This document shows, in pieces, positions 45,753 to 54,636 of a DNA stretch of 64,000 nucleotides; positions within the stretch are counted from its first letter, which is position 1, and every line of letters begins with the position of its first letter. The position numbers were made by a program, and so were the translations under genes. The stretch is taken from assembly GCF_030124375.1 (NCBI RefSeq), contig NZ_JASKLS010000002.1, positions 62,001 through 126,000 of the forward strand. Direction: 5' to 3'. The notes beneath the pieces were generated by a model. It was given only the letters and a program-made list of their open reading frames with translations, ran no database searches and was not told where the DNA came from. This stretch comes from Sinorhizobium sp. 6-70 (GTDB lineage: Bacteria > Pseudomonadota > Alphaproteobacteria > Rhizobiales > Rhizobiaceae).

Positions 45753-46532
45753 CTATTCCATCCTGAACTTAGGGTCACGTTTCTCGAGGAAGGCATCGAT
45801 GCCTTCCTGTCCGTCGGCCGTCGAATAGAGCCGGAACAATGTTTCCTGCTCCAGGCTCTTGGCCGTCTCGATGCCGGCATCCGCGCCCTCGCGCAGCAGC
45901 CGCTTCATCTCGGCCGCGGCAAGCGGAGCGATCTTCAGGCAGGCGCGCGCCCGCCGCAGGATCGCCTCGTCCATCCCCTCCGCGGGTGCGACTTCGGCGG
46001 CAATTCCGAGGGCCAACGCGCGCTCGGCCGACATCCGCCAGCCCGCAAGCAGCAGATCGGAAGCGGCATATTTGCCGACAGCCCGCAGCAGCCTTTGCGT
46101 GCCGCCGCCGCCGGGGCAGAGACCCAGCCGCCCTTCGGGCAGGCCAAGCTGGGCGGTTTCTGAGAGGACGAGGATGTCGCAGCAGAGCGCGATCTCGAAG
46201 CCGCCTCCGAGCGCAAAACCGTCGATCGCACAGATCACCGGCTTCGGAATGCGCTCGAGCCGGTCGAAGACGCGGCGGGAGTTGAGCTGGTAGGCGATGA
46301 ACTCCGCCCGCTTGTGCCCCTGATATTCGGCGATGTCCGCCCCGGCGACGAAGGCCTTGCCGCCCGCGCCGCGGAGCACGATGACCCGCACGTCGGAGTC
46401 GGCAGCGGCCTCCTCCAGCGCCGATTCGAATTCGCGCATGAGCGGCGTTGACAGCGCATTCAGCTTATCGGGCCGGTTGAAGAGTATCTGCCGGACGCCG
46501 GGGACGAGGTTCGAGGTTTCGATCAACGCCAT
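45753..46532 (-). CDS. Enoyl-CoA hydratase/isomerase (crotonase) family protein
   Basis: A 259-aa crotonase. Both catalytic glutamates of true hydratases are kept: GGGFEIALCCD and LGLPEGRLGLCPGGGGTQR. The oxyanion glycines are in AFVAGADIAEYQG. It follows the MalG-type permease by 3 bp. It should hydrate or dehydrate a CoA thioester supplied by the CaiB-type transferase, the last gene of the operon; carnitinyl-CoA dehydratase CaiD is a similar pairing. Confidence 0.92.
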   Translation of the reverse strand: MALIETSNLVPGVRQILFNRPDKLNALSTPLMREFESALEEAAADSDVRVIVLRGAGGKAFVAGADIAEYQGHKRAEFIAYQLNSRRVFDRLERIPKPVICAIDGFALGGGFEIALCCDILVLSETAQLGLPEGRLGLCPGGGGTQRLLRAVGKYAASDLLLAGWRMSAERALALGIAAEVAPAEGMDEAILRRARACLKIAPLAAAEMKRLLREGADAGIETAKSLEQETLFRLYSTADGQEGIDAFLEKRDPKFRME

Positions 46533-46535
46533 GAC

Positions 46536-47363
46536 TTATCCTTTCACCGCGCCGGCGGTGATCCCGGCGACGAAATAGCGTTGCAGGAAGAAGAAGACGG
46601 CCATGACCGGTAGCGACACCATCACCGAGGAGGCCATGAGTTCGCCGTATCGGATGCCGTATTGGCCGATGAAGTCGTTGAGGCCGACCGGCAGGGTGCG
46701 CATCTCCTTCGTCGACGTGAAGGACAGCGCGAAGAGGAACTCCTGCCAGGTGACGATCAGCACATAGACCGCGGTGGCGATCAGTCCGGGACGCGACAGC
46801 GGCACGACGATGTCCCAGAACACCCGAAGCGGCGTCGCCCCGTCGATCGCGGCGGATTCCTCCAGTGCTGCCGGAAGCTTGAGCAGGAAGCCCCGCAGCA
46901 TCCAGATCGCCACCGGCAGCGTGACCGAGACATAGGCGAGGATCAGCGACCAGTAGGTGTTCAGGAGATCCGCGCTGCGCATCATCTTGTAGATCGGGAT
47001 GATGATCGCGGAATGGGGAAACATCTGCGCCAGGACCACGAGCCCGACCAGTGCCGAGATCGCGACGATCTGTGCCCGGGTGAAGCTGTAGGCGGCAAGC
47101 AGGCCGAGCGTCACCGTGATGACCACAGTGGCGAGGGAAACCACCAGCGAGTTCAGGAAATAAGTGCGGAACTCCGGCCGGAAGGCGGAGACGTAGTTCC
47201 CGACCGTGGGATGGTCCGGCCAGAGCCTCGCCGGGATCGCGAAGGGCTCGGTCGGCGGTTTCAGGCTGACCGATACCATCCAGAAGAAGGGCAGCAAGAC
47301 GACGATCGCCAGCAGCACTTGCATCAGCGTCAACACGAGGCGGGTCGATCTCTTTTGCTTCAT
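46536..47363 (-). CDS. CUT1 sugar ABC transporter permease, MalG type
   Basis: A 275-aa membrane subunit. EAA loop LPAALEESAAIDGATPLRVF with LPLSRPG-like continuation, and the end FVAGITAGAVKG. The true start is ATG 47363, overlapping the MalF-type stop by four bases; the longer frame to 47888 is only a shadow of the other permease. Confidence 0.93.
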   Translation of the reverse strand: MKQKRSTRLVLTLMQVLLAIVVLLPFFWMVSVSLKPPTEPFAIPARLWPDHPTVGNYVSAFRPEFRTYFLNSLVVSLATVVITVTLGLLAAYSFTRAQIVAISALVGLVVLAQMFPHSAIIIPIYKMMRSADLLNTYWSLILAYVSVTLPVAIWMLRGFLLKLPAALEESAAIDGATPLRVFWDIVVPLSRPGLIATAVYVLIVTWQEFLFALSFTSTKEMRTLPVGLNDFIGQYGIRYGELMASSVMVSLPVMAVFFFLQRYFVAGITAGAVKG

Positions 47364-48244
47364 GCCACCCCCCTCCTGCGGTTGGCCCGACCCTGAACGA
47401 TCGCATAGAGCGCCACGAGCACAGCCAGCACGAGAATCGAGAACACACCGTAGGTCGCGGCCTCGCCGAAGCGGAACTGGCCGAAGCCGGTCTCGTAAAT
47501 CTTGGTCGGGAAGATGTGGGTCGCCGATTGCGGCCCGCCGCGGGTCAGCACCCAGATGATGTCGAAATAGTTGAAGGTCAGGATCAGGGTCAGCACGACG
47601 TTGACGACGATGACGTCGCGGATCGCGGGCAGTGTGACATCGAGGAGCCGTCGGGTCGGACCTGCACCGTCTAGCGTCGCCGCTTCGATCTGGCTCTGGT
47701 CGACGTTCTGTAATGCCGCGAGATAGATCAGCATGGAGAAGGGAAAGCCCTTCCAGACTGCGGCGACGATCACCGAAGCCATGGCCATGCGGCTGTCCGC
47801 GAGCCAGGCGACGCTGTTCTCGATCAGGCCCGTTTGCAACAGCAGCGAGTTCACGAGGCCAAGCTGCGGATCGTACATGAAGCGCCATAGGATCGCGGCC
47901 ACCACGCCCGGAAGGATGAAGGGCAGGAGCACGATAGCGCGCAGGACGCCCTGCATGGGCAGGTTCTGGTTCAAGAGAAGTGCGGTCAGGAAGCCGAGAA
48001 TGTTCTGCAGCAGCACGACGCCGAAGGTCCAGACGATCGAATTTACCACGACTTCCGCGAACGTGCGGTCGGCGACGATGCGGCGATAGAGAGCGAGTCC
48101 GGCGAACTTCGGGTCCGGGCTCAGAAAGCTGGTCTCGTGAAAGCTCTCATAGACCGTTCCGAACATCGGATAGTAGAGCATGACCGCCATCAGTATGAGG
48201 GCGGGGGCGAGAAGAAGCCAGTGAAGCCGGCGATCTTTGCGCAT
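47360..48244 (-). CDS. CUT1 sugar ABC transporter permease, MalF type
   Basis: A 294-aa membrane subunit with six spans. EAA-type loop VDQSQIEAATLDGAGPTRRL followed by VTLPAIRD. It starts 58 bp after the binding-protein gene, the gap containing a 26-bp palindrome, and is translationally coupled to the MalG-type gene. Confidence 0.93.
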   Translation of the reverse strand: MRKDRRLHWLLLAPALILMAVMLYYPMFGTVYESFHETSFLSPDPKFAGLALYRRIVADRTFAEVVVNSIVWTFGVVLLQNILGFLTALLLNQNLPMQGVLRAIVLLPFILPGVVAAILWRFMYDPQLGLVNSLLLQTGLIENSVAWLADSRMAMASVIVAAVWKGFPFSMLIYLAALQNVDQSQIEAATLDGAGPTRRLLDVTLPAIRDVIVVNVVLTLILTFNYFDIIWVLTRGGPQSATHIFPTKIYETGFGQFRFGEAATYGVFSILVLAVLVALYAIVQGRANRRRGVA

Positions 48245-48264
48245 CGGGAAAACCTTGTCCTATC

Positions 48265-48290
48265 GCCGCACCCCGGATCCGGGGTGCGGC
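48265..48290. promoter_or_regulatory. Intercistronic perfect palindrome after the binding-protein gene
   Basis: A 26-bp perfect inverted repeat (arms GCCGCACCCCGGA and TCCGGGGTGCGGC). It lies within the operon between the receptor and MalF-type genes. No T run on the minus-strand side, so it more likely protects the receptor mRNA and lowers downstream expression than terminates fully. Confidence 0.7.
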
Positions 48291-48302
48291 AGGCAGTTGG
48301 GA

Positions 48303-49520
48303 TCAGTCGAGGGCGTTGATGGCCTCGCAGGCCTTCGCTGCGGCCGCGGCGGGATCGCCGCCGGCATAGATCTCCTGGAACATGGCGATCTGCGCATCGG
48401 CGAGCTCGAGGTAGCGCGGAGACAGCGGCCGTGCCTTCGCGTTCTCAAGATGCGCCATGATGACCTTGGGATCCTTGCGGTTCTTCTCGAGGAAGGCCGT
48501 GGCGGCCTTCTTGTTCGCCGGGATGAGGTCTACTACGTCGCCGTTCACGTCCTCACGCACCATGAACTGGATGAATTTCCAGGCCGCGTCCTTGTTCGGC
48601 GAGGACTCGAAGATCGCGAGGTTCCAGCCGCCGAAGGTCCCGACCGGTGTCTTGCCCTCGGGCGCGGTTCCGCTTACGAAACCCCAGTCGAGCTTGCTTT
48701 TCTGCAGCGTCGGCTGTTCCAGCGCCGGCCAGAATTCGATGGCGAGCGAGCCGTTCAGGAACAGTTCGCGCATGTCGCCGGAGGAGGCGTTCAGAATGCC
48801 GCCCGGCGCGAACTTCGATAGCTGCTGCAGGTAGGTCAGCGCCTCGACGGCGGGCGCCTCGGTCAGGCCGCAACTGCCGTCGTCGTTCAAGACCTTGCCG
48901 CCGTTCGAGAAGATGAAGGAATCGCCGACGACGACCGTATCCTCGCCCTTGTGCCCGAACAGGCCGACACCGAACTTGCCGTTTGTGGTCAGCTTCTCGG
49001 CGGCAGCCTTCAGACCGTCAAAGGTGCTGAGGCTCGCCGGATCGATCTTTGCCGCGTCGAGGAGCGCCTTGTTGTAGTAGCTGAACTGCCAGACATCGAC
49101 GTTGAACGGGATGCCATAGAGCTTTCCACCAAGCACCGCCGAATCCCAGGCTCCGCCGAAGAAGTTGTCGCGTGCGAGAGCCGCGGCACCGGCCTGCTCG
49201 GTAAGGTCTGCGACGGCACCGGCCTTGGCGAAGGCGCCGACCCAGATCTGGTCCAGCGTGGCAATGTCGGGCGCATTACCGCCCTGGACCGCCGTCAGCA
49301 ATCGCTGCTGATATTCGGGATAGGGAACGGTGGTCACCTCGATCTTGATGTCGGGATTTTCCTTCATGAACCGCTCGACGGCGGCTTTCTGCACATCCGA
49401 AAGGCCGCTTTCGGTCTGCTGGTTATCCCAGAATTGCAGGGTGACCTGCTGTGCCAGAACCGAGCTGGTGCCAAGCAGCATTGCTCCCATCGTCACGGCC
49501 GTTAATAATGATCGCTTCAT
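48303..49520 (-). CDS. Sugar ABC transporter substrate-binding protein (family 1)
   Basis: A 405-aa periplasmic receptor with a Sec leader (MKRSLLTAVTMGAMLLGTSS, cleaved after VLA). The lobe blocks VTTVPYPEYQQRLLTAVQGG, APDIATLDQIWVGAFAKAG and PVGTFGGWNLAIFESSPNKD are standard for MalE/UgpB-like proteins. It starts 28 bp after the chimeric regulator gene. The presence of CoA enzymes in the operon makes the ligand unusual; it cannot be named. Confidence 0.93.
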   Translation of the reverse strand: MKRSLLTAVTMGAMLLGTSSVLAQQVTLQFWDNQQTESGLSDVQKAAVERFMKENPDIKIEVTTVPYPEYQQRLLTAVQGGNAPDIATLDQIWVGAFAKAGAVADLTEQAGAAALARDNFFGGAWDSAVLGGKLYGIPFNVDVWQFSYYNKALLDAAKIDPASLSTFDGLKAAAEKLTTNGKFGVGLFGHKGEDTVVVGDSFIFSNGGKVLNDDGSCGLTEAPAVEALTYLQQLSKFAPGGILNASSGDMRELFLNGSLAIEFWPALEQPTLQKSKLDWGFVSGTAPEGKTPVGTFGGWNLAIFESSPNKDAAWKFIQFMVREDVNGDVVDLIPANKKAATAFLEKNRKDPKVIMAHLENAKARPLSPRYLELADAQIAMFQEIYAGGDPAAAAAKACEAINALD

Positions 49521-49548
49521 GGTTCTCCTCCCTCGCGATTGAATTGTT

Positions 49549-51309
49549 TCAGGGTTGGTTTCGATAATTCCCGACCGTGTCGAAGGCCGGTTCGGGAAGC
49601 ACTTCGCCGGCGATCAGCACGTCGACGCCGACCGACCGGAAACGCTGGCGGTCCTCGGGCAAGGCGCCGTCGTCAGTCAGCACCGACCGGATCTGGGCGG
49701 CTCCGGCGATGCGATGGTTCGCATCCGAGCCGAGCGCCACGCTGTCCGCCAGAACGATGCTGACCTCAGCCGCGTCGATGAGCCGCTGGGCAGCAAGCGC
49801 TCGCCGTTCGTCGAGCGACGAGAGGCCGAAGCCCGGTGTCGCGCCGTCGACCGCGATGAAGGCGAGATGCGGGCGCACCCGCTCGAAGATCGCGCCGAGG
49901 CTCGGTCCGACAAGGCAGCGGTCGGCCTTCTGGTATTCACCGCCCGTCAGGATCACCTTGATCGTGGGGATATCCTCGAGCGCGTTGAGGACGTCGAAGG
50001 AATTGGTCACGACGGTAACGCCCTGCAGGCGCTCCGGCTTGCCGGCGGCAAGGCTTCTGAGCTCTTCGGCAAGGAAGAGGCTCGCCTGCCCCTCGTTGAG
50101 CGCGACCACCGTGCCGGGCCGGACGAGCTGCGTCGCGCTCTGGGCGATCTCGCGGCGCAGCCGGGCGATCTCGGCCGAGATCCCGTGGTGGGGTGGCGAG
50201 ACCACGAGCGTTGCGCCATAATCCTGGCAGCGCGCCTGCATCGCGCTCGCCATGCTGCGGTACCAGTCATGCGCCGGGTAATGCGGCAGGAAACCGATCC
50301 GCCGTGAGCGCAAAAGCTTCGCATTGAACCCGAGCCGAACGCTGCTCAGTCGATCGAGGACATTTTCCTTGAGGCGCCACCCGTCCGAGCCGTCCTCGAA
50401 ATAGTCGCCGAGGGTCCTCGGGGTGATGATCGCATGCGGCGTGACGGTGTCGGACAAGGACTGTCCAAGGATTCCGAGTACGGCCATGTCGATGCCGAGC
50501 CGGCCGACGACTTCGGGAAACAGCGCGCCGACCGCCTTGAGCGGGCCGGATTCGGCAAGCCGCGCCATGAAGCCCGCGCTCTCGCCTCCCATCGAATAGA
50601 CGGCAACCTGCCTGTCGAGACGCTGGGCCGCCTCGATGCCTGCGATGGCCGCATGGTCGTTGACGGCGAAGACGAGGTTGATCGTCTCATCGGCGACGAA
50701 GGCGTCATGGGCGACGCGCAGGCCGATCCTGTAGCTGCCCTGGCCGTTGACCCGATGGATCGCCGCTGGCTTGACACCGGCCTCGGCGAGACCGGTCTCG
50801 AAGCCCGCCACGCGCTCACGCGTATTGGGAAGTTCGGCCACGCTGATCACCAGCATCGAGAACGGCCTGCCCTCGACCTCCCGCGCCGCCAGCCGGCCGA
50901 GTTCCACGCCCGCGGCAAAGTTGTCCGGACCGAGATAGACGCCGCCCGGCTGGGGAGCGCTTTCTGCGATGAAGGGAATGCCGCGCCGGATGATATCCCG
51001 CCGCAGCGCCTCGCTCCCCCTGCCCGAGATCGGCGGCAGGATGACCGCATTCAGGGAAGCGAGATCGGAGGCGAGCGGGCTCGCCTCCGCTCCCGGCAGT
51101 GGGCCCTTGGAGCGCACCAGCGACTCGTCTGGCAGCACGGCCCCGCCGTGACGTCTCCGGATCGCGCCGAGTTCGTCCAGCTGCGCAAGGTCGCGTCTGA
51201 GCGTCACCGCGGCGACATCGGGCATGCAACGGCGCAGTTCTTCCATACTCACGACGCCCTGCTTTCGGAGTATTGAGAGAATTCTTGCATGTCGCTGCTC
51301 TCTGATCAT
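49549..51309 (-). CDS. Chimeric DeoR-type regulator with inserted periplasmic-binding-protein domain
   Basis: A 586-aa regulator. Residues ~1-55 are the DeoR winged helix (REQRHARILSILRKQGVVSM, AVTLRRDLAQLDELGAIRRR). Residues ~75-330 are a type-I sugar-binding domain (IPFIAESAPQPGGVYLGPDN, NTRERVAGFETGLAEAG, FAVNDHAAIAGIEAAQRL). A second, short binding-protein-like start follows (IGFLPHYPAHDWYRSMASAM). From ~400 the DeoR sensor domain resumes (LVRPGTVVALNEGQ, TVVTNSFDVLNALEDI, LTGGEY). AGGAGA supports ATG 51309. It heads the operon, so it likely senses the imported sugar and/or a phosphorylated product. Confidence 0.85.
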   Translation of the reverse strand: MIREQRHARILSILRKQGVVSMEELRRCMPDVAAVTLRRDLAQLDELGAIRRRHGGAVLPDESLVRSKGPLPGAEASPLASDLASLNAVILPPISGRGSEALRRDIIRRGIPFIAESAPQPGGVYLGPDNFAAGVELGRLAAREVEGRPFSMLVISVAELPNTRERVAGFETGLAEAGVKPAAIHRVNGQGSYRIGLRVAHDAFVADETINLVFAVNDHAAIAGIEAAQRLDRQVAVYSMGGESAGFMARLAESGPLKAVGALFPEVVGRLGIDMAVLGILGQSLSDTVTPHAIITPRTLGDYFEDGSDGWRLKENVLDRLSSVRLGFNAKLLRSRRIGFLPHYPAHDWYRSMASAMQARCQDYGATLVVSPPHHGISAEIARLRREIAQSATQLVRPGTVVALNEGQASLFLAEELRSLAAGKPERLQGVTVVTNSFDVLNALEDIPTIKVILTGGEYQKADRCLVGPSLGAIFERVRPHLAFIAVDGATPGFGLSSLDERRALAAQRLIDAAEVSIVLADSVALGSDANHRIAGAAQIRSVLTDDGALPEDRQRFRSVGVDVLIAGEVLPEPAFDTVGNYRNQP

Positions 51310-51653
51310 TCGATCTCCTTTGCACTCAGGTTTTGCGTAGTTTCGTTCGCGCATCAACGGACAAGGCGGTCATAGCACGCAGTACTGCGGATCATTCGAA
51401 GTAAAACGATCAAAAATGATCACCGGTCCTCAGGTCACACAGGCCCGTCCCGTAGAACGGTCGTTGCGCGCTCTGCGGTGGGGCTGGTCGCTCCGCCGGA
51501 CGCAATTTCGAGCATTTCCTCAAATGGTCGGGTGAGGCAGAATCTCGGTGGGCCATGAGCGCACCGAGTTGTCTTCGCGTAGAAGGAGTTGCATCGTCGC
51601 TAATGCAGCCCAGCCGCGCTGAAAGCGCGAGCGGACACCTGAAGGAGCCACCC
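51310..51653. promoter_or_regulatory. Divergent promoter region of the DeoR-led operon and the CodA-like gene
   Basis: Contains GATCAAAAATGATC at 51408-51421, an inverted repeat with 5-bp arms, and GATCATTCGA at 51390-51399, repeated at 51304-51313 over the DeoR start codon. These AT-rich sites are the best candidates for operators of the chimeric regulator. No gene was seen in the 344 bp. Confidence 0.45.
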
Positions 51654-52952
51654 ATGTTCGACCTGATCATCCGCAATGCGAACCTTCCGGACGGCCGCCA
51701 AGGAGTCGATCTGGGCCTTAAGGGCGGCAAGATCACCGCGATCGAGAAATCCATTCCCGCAACCGGCGGCAAGGAGATCGACGCGACCGGTCGATTGGTC
51801 AGTCCACCGTTCTGCGACCCGCATTTTCATATGGACGCGACGCTGTCGCTCGGCAGACCGCGAATGAACGTCTCCGGCACGTTGCTGGAGGGTATCTCGC
51901 TTTGGGGGGAATTGCGCCCACTGCTGACGAAGGAGGCGGTCGTCGGGCGGGCCCTGCGCTATTGTGATCTCGCCGTCAGTCAGGGCCTTCTTTACATCCG
52001 CAGCCACGTGGATACGTCCGATCCGCGCCTTGTGACGGCCGAAGCACTGCTGGAGGTCAAGGAGAAGGTCGCGCCCTATATTGATCTGCAACTCGTCGCC
52101 TTCCCGCAGGACGGCTATTACCGCGCCCCCGACAGCGTCCGCTCGCTCGAGCGTGCACTCGATATGGGCGTCGGCATCGTCGGCGGCATTCCGCATTTCG
52201 AACGGACGATGGAAGACGGCACCCGCTCGGTCGAGGCGCTGTGCCGGATCGCCGCCGACCGCGGTCTGCCGGTCGACATGCATTGCGACGAAACCGACGA
52301 TCCGATGTCGCGCCACATCGAAACGCTGGCGGCCCAGACGGTGCGCTTCGGACTTAAGGGACGCGTTGCTGGTTCGCATCTCACCTCGATGCACTCGATG
52401 GACAACTATTACGTTTCGAAGCTCATCCCGCTTATGGCGGAGGCTGAGATCAACGTGATCCCCAATCCGCTGATCAACATCATCCTGCAGGGTCGTCACG
52501 ACACTTATCCGAAGCGGCGCGGCATGACGCGGGTGCGGGAGTTGATGGCCGCCGGGCTCAACGTCTCCTTCGGGCATGACTGCGTCATGGACCCGTGGTA
52601 CTCAATGGGCTCGGGTGACATGCTGGAGGTCGCCCACATGGCAATTCACGTCGCGCAGATGGCCGGTATCGAGGACAAGCACAAGATCTTCGACGCGATT
52701 ACGGTCAATTCGGCGAAGACGATGGGGCTCGAAGGTTACGGGCTCGAAATCGGCTGCAAGGCAGATCTCATCGTGCTGCAGGCGGCCGACGTCACCGAAG
52801 CGCTAAGGCTGAAACCGAACCGGTTGTTCGTCATCAAGGCGGGCAAGGTGATCGCAAGGACCGCGCCGCGCATCGGCGAGTTGTTTCTAAACGGCCGTCC
52901 GGCTTCTATCGATGTCGCGCGAGATTACGTGCCGCAAACGCCGCAGCACTGA
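51654..52952 (+). CDS. codA: Cytosine-deaminase-like amidohydrolase
   Basis: A 432-aa metal-dependent deaminase. It tracks E. coli CodA closely: FCDPHFHMDATLS (metal His pair), VAFPQDGYY (substrate Gln), DMHCDETDDPMSRHIETLAA (His/Glu), LQGRHDTYPKRRGMTRV and GHDCVMDPWYSMG. In E. coli the last motif is GHDD: the second Asp, which touches the pyrimidine, is Cys here, so the substrate may differ. GAAGGAG supports ATG 51654. No CodB permease is adjacent; a DctA-type carrier follows 391 bp later. Confidence 0.83.
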   Translation: MFDLIIRNANLPDGRQGVDLGLKGGKITAIEKSIPATGGKEIDATGRLVSPPFCDPHFHMDATLSLGRPRMNVSGTLLEGISLWGELRPLLTKEAVVGRALRYCDLAVSQGLLYIRSHVDTSDPRLVTAEALLEVKEKVAPYIDLQLVAFPQDGYYRAPDSVRSLERALDMGVGIVGGIPHFERTMEDGTRSVEALCRIAADRGLPVDMHCDETDDPMSRHIETLAAQTVRFGLKGRVAGSHLTSMHSMDNYYVSKLIPLMAEAEINVIPNPLINIILQGRHDTYPKRRGMTRVRELMAAGLNVSFGHDCVMDPWYSMGSGDMLEVAHMAIHVAQMAGIEDKHKIFDAITVNSAKTMGLEGYGLEIGCKADLIVLQAADVTEALRLKPNRLFVIKAGKVIARTAPRIGELFLNGRPASIDVARDYVPQTPQH

Positions 52953-53343
52953 GCGGCATCTTCGTACGGCTCGCGCTGGGCCGCGACACTCATGGACGAG
53001 GACGTCGTCACGGGCGTCGCTCATCATCGCCCTCGGGGGATCGTACGTATCCGCCTTGCGAATATCCGCCGCAAGTGTCCTCTCCCCTACCCTTCCACGA
53101 CGGTCAGGCGTTCAAGCAATCAGGCTACGTCGCGGCACGCATCGCCGCGGCTATCGAGTGCGCCGCCGCCTCGAAGCAACCTGGATTGCCAATAGTAGGC
53201 GCTGTAGGGGGCTGCAGTCGATTATACAAAAGATTGGATATCATTAGGCACGAATTTCAATCTTCATGGGAGATCCTGGAAGCATTACAGTCATGAAGGT
53301 CGCTGACTAGCGCCTTCATGGCTACCTGAAGGCTGTAGCAACA
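52953..53343. other. 391-bp intergenic region with a hairpin before the DctA-like gene
   Basis: No supported gene; a frame at 53075-53296 has no recognised similarity. A stem-loop lies at 53292-53320: CATGAAGG, bulged T, CGCT, loop GACT, AGCG, CCTTCATG, 23 bp before the DctA start. It may attenuate or control translation. A sigma-54 promoter as in classical dctA was looked for and not found. Confidence 0.5.
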
Positions 53344-54636
53344 ATGATTTCCCTCGACGTTACGGCGACGCAGAAGTCCCATCCCTTCGGCCACCTCTAT
53401 GTCCAGGTGATAATCGCAATTATCGCCGGAATATTGCTGGGGTATTTCCATGCAGAGCTTGGAAGCAACCTAAAAATACTCGGGGACATGTTTATAAAAC
53501 TGGTGAAATTGGTCATCACGCCAGTTATATTCCTGACCGTCACGACCGGTATCGCCGATATGTCCGATTTGCAGAAGCTCGGCCGTGTCGCGGGCAAGGC
53601 GATAGTGTATTTCCTTACATTTTCGACGCTTGCCCTGGTGATGGGCCTCAGCGTGGCCAACCTGGTTCAGCCCGGGGCCGGCATGCATATCAGTCCGACT
53701 TCCCTGGATGCGCAGGCGATTGAGGTTTACGCGACAAAATCTCACGAGATCAGCTTCATCGGCTTCGTGATCAACATCATACCGGACACGATCGTCGGAG
53801 CGTTTGCCCAGGGTGACATCCTGCAGGTCCTGTTCTTCTCGATACTGTTTGGAACTGCGCTCGGACTGGTGGGCGAACGGGGCCGCCCGGTGCTCGATTT
53901 GCTGCGCGCGATGTCGTTTCCCGTCTTCAAAATGACGGCGATGTTGATGAAGATGGCACCGGTCGGTGCTTTTGGCGCCATGGCTTTTACGATCGGCAAG
54001 TATGGCGTCGCCACCATAGCGAACCTCGCCGTTCTCGTTGGCACCTTCTACCTGACCGCAATCCTTTTCGTTGTGGTCGTCCTGGGCGCGGTGGCGCACT
54101 ACAACGGATTTTCGATCCTCAGGCTTGTCCGCTATATCAAGGAAGAACTTTTGCTCGTCCTTGGCACGTCGTCGTCTGAAGCGGCACTGCCTGGTTTGAT
54201 GGCAAAGTTGGAAAGGGCCGGCTGCGCGCGCCCTATCGTTGGGCTTGTGGTTCCGACTGGCTACTCCTTCAATCTGGATGGAACCAATATCTACATGACG
54301 CTTGCGGCGATGTTCATTGCCCAGGCAACCGACACGCCTCTCAGCCTCGGCGACCAGGTCCTGCTTTTCCTCGTCGCGATGTTGAGTTCAAAAGGTGCTG
54401 CCGGTGTCACGGGGGCAGGTTTTATAACTCTTGCCGCGACTTTGTCAGTCGTGCCTTCGGTGCCGGTTGCCGGCATGGCGCTGATACTCGGAGTGGACCG
54501 TTTCATGTCCGAATGCCGTGCGTTGACAAATCTCATGGGCAATGCGGTCGCGACCATTGTCGTTGCTCGTTGGGAGCGCGAACTCGATTTCGCGAAGCTG
54601 GAAGCTGCGTTGGCAGGCAAAGCCGATAGTTCGTGA
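53344..54636 (+). CDS. dctA: C4-dicarboxylate/proton or sodium symporter, DctA family (paralogue)
   Basis: A 430-aa carrier of the DAACS family. The blocks [40 protein letters not shown] (re-entrant hairpin), [19 protein letters not shown] and [20 protein letters not shown] are intact, as in rhizobial DctA. No dctB/dctD two-component genes flank it and no GG-N10-GC promoter is visible, so it is probably a paralogue with other regulation and perhaps another substrate (for example orotate or an aspartate-like product). Confidence 0.9.
   Translation: MISLDVTATQKSHPFGHLYVQVIIAIIAGILLGYFHAELGSNLKILGDMFIKLVKLVITPVIFLTVTTGIADMSDLQKLGRVAGKAIVYFLTFSTLALVMGLSVANLVQPGAGMHISPTSLDAQAIEVYATKSHEISFIGFVINIIPDTIVGAFAQGDILQVLFFSILFGTALGLVGERGRPVLDLLRAMSFPVFKMTAMLMKMAPVGAFGAMAFTIGKYGVATIANLAVLVGTFYLTAILFVVVVLGAVAHYNGFSILRLVRYIKEELLLVLGTSSSEAALPGLMAKLERAGCARPIVGLVVPTGYSFNLDGTNIYMTLAAMFIAQATDTPLSLGDQVLLFLVAMLSSKGAAGVTGAGFITLAATLSVVPSVPVAGMALILGVDRFMSECRALTNLMGNAVATIVVARWERELDFAKLEAALAGKADSS

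Noticed and set aside
46536..47888. 450-codon version of the MalG-type permease
   Set aside because: The first 175 codons are an out-of-frame reading of the MalF-type gene; the real start is ATG 47363 overlapping its stop.
53255..53275. Possible sigma-54 promoter (GGCACGAATTTCAA) before the DctA-like gene
   Set aside because: The -24 GG element is there but the -12 GC is not at the required 10-bp spacing.
53075..53296. 73-codon plus-strand frame in the codA-dctA gap
   Set aside because: Looks mildly protein-like but has no start signal, family similarity or context; could be a gene remnant but cannot be supported.
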